From assembly GCA_035048815.1 (NCBI GenBank), contig JAUCBN010000011.1, positions 21,344,001-21,408,000 of the forward strand: a DNA stretch of 64,000 bases, given 5' to 3'. This DNA is from Abelmoschus esculentus (Eukaryota; Streptophyta; Magnoliopsida; Malvales; Malvaceae). The notes under the pieces were generated by a model. The model ran no database searches. It was not told where the DNA came from and saw only the letters and a program-made list of their open reading frames with translations. This document shows, piece after piece, positions 59,249-64,000 of this stretch (position 1 is its first letter; every line of letters starts with the position of its first letter). The position numbers were made by a program, and so were the translations under genes.

Positions 59249-59383
59249 ATGCAAAACCAAATGGCTAATATTTTCCTGAACTTAGCTCTTCTTGTCATAA
59301 TCGTGTCTACTTTCTCTGTGGAATCAACCACCCTTCTTACAGACCAGTTAGCTCTTCTTTCATTGAAAGACAACATTATCTAG
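59249..59383 (+). pseudogene. N-terminal fragment of an LRR receptor-like kinase
   Basis: From ATG 59249 the frame encodes a hydrophobic signal peptide (IFLNLALLVIIVSTFSVES), then TTLLTDQLALLSLKDNII, the LRR N-terminal cap opening typical of LRR-XII kinases. A TAG at 59381 follows. Beyond it PPNNVLTTNW continues the cap briefly before the similarity is lost. No LRR array follows directly, so this is a broken first exon. Confidence 0.8.
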
Positions 59384-59449
59384 CCTCCTAACAATGTCTT
59401 GACAACCAATTGGTTAGTGGTGAACTATCTATTTTGGTAGGAAATCTCT

Positions 59450-61175
59450 GGTTAAACAAAGATTTCGTTGACCATTTGTTGCAGAGGATGTGTTTTGCTG
59501 TTACAAAATTATCTAAAATACTCTTTTAACTTTTTTCTAAACTCTTTGAAAGCTGCTGCTATATTTTAACCTTGCTCTGATACCAATATTAAATAAAGAG
59601 ATTGAAATAAAAAATATATTTATTTATCTCAAATGATGCCTTTATGTAGGTTAAAATGTAACAGAAAATCTTATGTTGCACCAATACGGATACGGAGACG
59701 AGAACGAGGATGAAAAATGATAATTTTTAAAATTATAGAGTACGGGGATAATTAAGAGACGACATATAAAATATTTAAAATTATAAATAAAATAAATCTT
59801 TATAAAAAGTTAACATATTAAATCACACTTAAATCTAATTACCAAATAAATTTTAAATCATATATCTTAAGTAAAATATCAATAACATAAATATTTTGTC
59901 ATTATTGTTAATCTCTTAAATTTATTTTATCTTTTTTTTTTCATTCACCGATTAAAAAATAAATAAAATTATTAACTTCAAAATAAAATCTGTTAATATT
60001 AAATTTTAACTGATTTTTTTGAATATTTTTAATAGAAAATGAGGTAATAAATAGTACATATTTAAGTGCTTTTACCTCTTTAATTACTGTCGAGTGCTGA
60101 CTGTTTCCGCCATTTTTCTTTTTTATCTATTCTTATTTTCTCTGCTTTTCTTTCTTTTTAACTGTTTCAAAATTTTTAGTCTCTTTTTTGAAAATTATCG
60201 GTTTGATTCTGTGATCTATTTTCTTCTGCGAATAATATATAACCAAATTCCAGCTCCATCGTTATAGTTCTTTATCCCAGCTGCATCTTTTTACAGGTAA
60301 ATAATCTAAACATTCTGTCAAACCTTTTCTTCTCACTTTTGGCTCTGTTTTAACTTAAAGGATCAGAAGTAAAAGGTTGTTTTTTATTTAAACAAAAAAT
60401 ATTTTTGACTCTGTTACTAAAATTTTAAGAACTTAAATAGTAAAACAATATGATTAAAAGGTTAATTTTTTATTTAAACAAAACATACATAATATTTTTA
60501 GAGTATACTATATTTATAGTTACTAAACTTTTAGAGCATTTTTTATTTTAGTTATTAAAATTAATTTTTTAATATAATCATTATCGTTAAATTATTGGTA
60601 TTATAGGTTAAAGTTGTTTTTTTTTTAAATATACCTTAATTTTTTAAGTTTTTAATTGCGATAAATGTACAAATTATGATAATTTAGATATCATTAATCA
60701 AATCAAAGTAAAAATAATTTGTTTAGTTAAAATATCAGCATAGTTTAATTTAAAGCTGATCAAATAATTAATAATGTTAGATTAAAAAGTTATTTATTTA
60801 AGATTTTAATTAAGTTATTTTAAAAAAAAATTATTTACTAATGTTAATAGTAAGATTAACTTAAAAATAAATTATATTAAACTGTAAATAAAATAAATTT
60901 ATTTTACCGTTAAAATCTATCAAAAATTATTCCGTTAATTAAAATTATGATTTTAAAAATAATTATAAATTTTAAAAGTTAAGATTCTTTGCGTAAAAAT
61001 AACTTTATCGTGTTGTGCGGTATTTTAATAGTGTTAAAAATTAAATATCAAAAATTATTTTTTGTATCTTTTTTTAATTTCTTATAAGTTGATGTTAATT
61101 TTTGTATTTTGCTCTGATACCATGTGAGAATGGTAGCATTTTGTGACTGAAATTATCGAATCTGCAATGACTGAA
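59450..61175. other. AT-rich intergenic DNA with retroelement remnants
   Basis: GCTCTGATACCAATATTAAATAAAGAG at about 59574-59600 repeats the remnant at 52354. 60770-61130 is the partner of 55700-56060, again ending in GCTCTGATACCATGTGAGAAT. No gene is seen in the rest. Confidence 0.55.
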
Positions 61176-61179
61176 ACAT

Positions 61180-61473
61180 ATGAACTTTGGTAACAATAAC
61201 TTCAGTGGAGAAATCCTATTATGGTTAGAATCATTAACTAAACTTCGGGTGTTGAGTTTGTACTATAACAACTTTAAGGGTGTTATTCCATTCTCTTTAG
61301 GCTATTTGCCAAAGTTAGAGGAGTTGAACTTGTATGAAAATCATCTTTCGGGTTCAACACGTTCCTCTGTCTTCAACATATCTTCGTTACAAGTTTTTGA
61401 TCTAGGCACTAATATGCTCACCGGTTCGATACCCTTTGTTCCGATCGATTTGATTTTTTTAGAACTTCAATAA
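61180..61473 (+). pseudogene. LRR receptor-like gene fragment I
   Basis: The fragment encodes NFGNNNFSGEILLWLESLTK, LRVLSLYYNNFKGVIPFSLG, LPKLEELNLYENHLSGSTRS and LQVFDLGTNMLTGSIPFVPI, four LRRs in one frame. After 61473 the frame breaks, and the similarity goes on in other frames to the GAAG|GTAATG donor at 61699. Confidence 0.85.
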
Positions 61474-61698
61474 TCTCACTGGTCATATACCATAAGATAT
61501 GTTCAATCATCTTATGAATTTGAAATAATTTTCCGCGTCTCTTAACATGTTGTCTGGAAAAATTCAATTCAGTTTGATTAATTGTAAACAGTTAGAACTT
61601 TTATCCTTAGTAGCTAACCAATTGGAGGAGAGTCTATAGAGAAATTTGGAATTTAAACAAGCTTCAATACTTCTACATCGCTGAGAACAAGCTTGAAG

Positions 61699-61778
61699 GT
61701 AATGAACACCAATCCTTTTTAAGCTTTTCAAGTACTTGAATTTTTCAATCATTTGATGTGTGAATTCTTTCGTTTCAG
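61699..61778 (+). other. 80-base GT-AG intron between LRR exons
   Basis: The donor is GAAG|GTAATG and the acceptor TTTCAG|GTGAAATTCC. Splicing would restore the Gly-Glu-Ile-Pro start of the next LRR (phase 1). Confidence 0.65.
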
Positions 61779-62125
61779 GTGAAATTCCAAAGCAGATTGC
61801 GAATCTCACTCTGTTCGAACGCATCGATTGTTTTCGAAACAATTTCACCGGTACAATATCACAACAGATTGGCAACCTAAAGAATTTAGAATTCTTTAGT
61901 ATGGGAGATAACAATCTTGTTGGTCCAATTCCTCATTCAATATTTAATATATCCACTCTGTCTATCATTTCTTTTGAAAGTAATAATCTCTCTGGCAGTC
62001 TTCCATCAAACATGATGCATTCACTTCCAAACTTGCAGGAACTATATCTCGGGAATAATCGACTAGTTTGTTCGAACTCAATGTTTATTTCTAATGCCTC
62101 TCAGATTACTATACTTGACATGTAA
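61779..62125 (+). pseudogene. LRR receptor-like gene fragment J
   Basis: The fragment encodes EIPKQIANLTLFERIDCFRN, NNFTGTISQQIGNLKNLEFF, SMGDNNLVGPIPHSIFNIST and NNLSGSLPSNMMHSLPNLQE, about five LRRs. It ends in a stop after ITILDM, after which frame and similarity are partly lost until fragment K. Confidence 0.85.
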
Positions 62126-62225
62126 CTCAATTATTTCTGAAGATCCATTCTTCACACTCTTGGCATTTTAAGAAAATTAAAGAAATTTAAAAAGCATTCC
62201 AACTGAATTTGGCAGCTTAATTCGG

Positions 62226-62432
62226 TTGATATCCATAAAGTTTAATGCTAATGAATTGATAGGAATAATTTCTACGACAATTGGAGGGCTAAAAGAGTTG
62301 CAGAGTCTTTCTCTTGGGGACAATAAGTTAGAAGGACCGATCTCGTCTGAGTTATCTCATCTAAACAAGTTGGCTTTCTTGGTTTTGACGAACAACAGAT
62401 TGTCCGGACAGATTTCTGCTTGCTTGGTGTAG
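62226..62432 (+). pseudogene. LRR receptor-like gene fragment K
   Basis: The fragment encodes KFNANELIGIISTTIGGLKE, LQSLSLGDNKLEGPISSELS and LNKLAFLVLTNNRLSGQISA, three LRRs continuing the order of fragment J. It stops at TAG 62430. No transmembrane or kinase segment follows within the window. Confidence 0.83.
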
Positions 62433-63080
62433 CGATCTTAAAAAACGAGTTTTGATGATGTCGTTTTAAAAATTAATGTCTTCCACGTGGGGTTTCGGTT
62501 TAAAAATGATTTTTGGAAAATTGGGGTTTGGGAGTCGGTTACGGATGTAGAAGGATTAACACCCCATACGATAATTTTAATTTTACTTTATTTTAATCTT
62601 ATTTTAACGTTAAAAAATCCATCAATAATACCTTCTAAGAAGTAAACTTATTCTATTTTCATCTTTAATTATTTTTATTTAATTTTTTTTAATGTGGATT
62701 TGTTTTGGTTGCTTGGTTTGAATTCTTTATTTTTTTATTTTTAAAAATTTTTGGGAAAACATTTATATTTAAGAAATATTTACGTGCCATGTCATAATTT
62801 AAAAAAATAAAGACCGTCTGATATCATGCGATAAAAGGATAACATTAATGATTGATTTATTGTCTACATATCGTTTTCAAGAGAAATTATTTGATAAATT
62901 ATGTTTCTTATGTCTTTTTTAGTTCAATTAATTAGATTCGTTTATCTCAAAATAATTACTTATTCTCTAATTACATGTAAAAAATAGGTAACTATTCACT
63001 TTGAAAATAATAAGACTCACAAATCTGATTGACTAAAACTATAGATGATGTGGTAAATATGATTCATTTAATAATTTTTT
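62433..63080. other. AT-rich intergenic DNA, partial repeat
   Basis: 62570-62760 repeats a piece found at 58190-58410 (ATTTTACTTTATTTAATCTT and AATGTGG-TTT stretches). No gene is seen. Confidence 0.5.
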
Positions 63081-63099
63081 TTATTTTTAATGTATTTCC

Positions 63100-63665
63100 T
63101 TTACCACCACAGAAACCAGGTTCGTATGTCTTGGGAGTTCTTACTGGACACATTGGGCACTTGACCTTTAGATCTCATAGTTTCTCCGAGGTAGATCTCG
63201 CTAATAGTGATGATTTCATGAGTTATGATAAAACGACCCGGCCCATCTTGAAGGTACTCTTTCTCTTTCAGATTTTAAGTACTGGCCTATTACTAATATC
63301 GATAAACCTAATTGTTTATAAATGTTAGAAAGTATAGCTTTGTGAGATTCCCAACTGTAAGTTCAAACCTAATTGTTTATAAATGTTAGAAAGTATAGCT
63401 TTGTGAGATTCCCAACTGTAAGTTCACAATGGTTGTTTATGTTATTACTCTTTTAGTTCATTCTTTTGATAGAACATTCTCTTTATTTAGGTTTTCAAAC
63501 CAAGACCTCTAGTTGAGCGCCTAAGTCTCCTCGATGGTAAAATAGAGTTTCCAGATTGGGCCAGTGATGTGATCTCAATTCTTTGGATGCCTATTCGTGC
63601 TATTGATGATAAGCTTTCAAGGGGGTCATCTTCAGGTCTGGAAAAAAGACTAAAAAGTTTGTGAC
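63100..63665 (+). pseudogene. Two exon-like pieces of an unidentified gene
   Basis: The piece at about 63113-63251 encodes KPGSYVLGVLTGHIGHLTFR followed by SHSFSEVDLANSDDFMSYDK. It is preceded by a CCACAG acceptor-like site and followed by AAG|GTACTC. After TTTAG at 63494 a second piece encodes FKPRPLVERLSLLDGKIEFP and DWASDVISILWMPIRAIDDK. A partial copy of the second piece is at about 58590-58725. I do not recognise the family. A 60-base direct duplication sits in the putative intron (63307-63426). Confidence 0.45.
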
Positions 63666-64000
63666 GGTTTTAATTTTGAGTTGTGATCATTTAATTAAGA
63701 CTTTCGCGGCAATACGTGGTTACGATCTGGCTATGTTGCATTGATACGGATAGGAGGACAGATATAGAAATAGAGAGGAAAAACTATAATTTGAAATTTT
63801 AGGGTACAAGTACGGCAAAATATAAAATAATATATGTAAATAATTTATTTAAAATAATAATAATAACATTTTAAAAAATAATAAAAATAATAATTAATAA
63901 AATTAAAAGTAAAAATAATTCTATTTTATTATAGATTATTTATAATTAAAATAAAAAATTAAAATATTTATATAATAATAAGAAGAAGAAGAATGAAAAT

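Overview
This window is repeat-dense plant nuclear DNA. It is AT-rich, GT-AG introns are visible, and it carries nested plant-type LTR retrotransposons of the Athila, Tekay/Del chromovirus, Ty1/copia and Ogre/Tat lineages. It also holds remnants of plant LRR receptor genes and a small gene resembling jasmonate-induced proteins. The mix suggests a eudicot, perhaps Malvaceae (cotton-like); that placement is inference. Nothing bacterial is present: no operons, CRISPR arrays or rRNA genes.

Region 1 (1-41549) is an array of a roughly 7.3-kb repeat unit. Copy 1 (1281-8604) appears complete. Copy 2 (23018-25496 plus 36103-37078) is truncated and interrupted. Copy 3 (37132-40774) has an internal deletion, and copy 4 (40775-41549) is only a start. 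Copies 1 and 3 each carry an intact two-exon, 148-residue gene on the minus strand (5128-5655 and 38403-38930) with the same predicted protein, a TATA box and an upstream G-box. This is the only plausibly functional host gene in the window.

The array is loaded with nested insertions whose order can be read. An Athila element (8605-23017, target duplication attac) sits at a unit junction, and a copia element (14768-19494, target duplication aactc) sits inside it. An Ogre/Tat-type solo LTR (25497-36102, target duplication ttaat) interrupts copy 2, and a Tekay/Del chromovirus (26955-35451, target duplication ttttc) sits inside that LTR. Other copies of the repeat unit preserve the empty sites for the Athila element and the solo LTR. 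All the pol genes carry stops or frameshifts. The Tekay LTRs contain a tRNA-like sequence with recognisable A and B boxes.

Region 2 (41550-48760) is a defective Ogre/Tat-type element on the plus strand. It has a truncated 5' LTR, a gag frame with one stop and no recognisable pol, followed by a tandem repeat tract, a complete LTR and then a second primer binding site and leader.

Region 3 (48761-64000) is AT-rich DNA with broken, duplicated fragments of LRR receptor-like genes on the plus strand, an 850-bp inverted repeat rich in degenerate telomere-like motifs, four tRNA-iMet primer-site remnants and a duplicated unidentified exon-like fragment. No intact gene is seen there.
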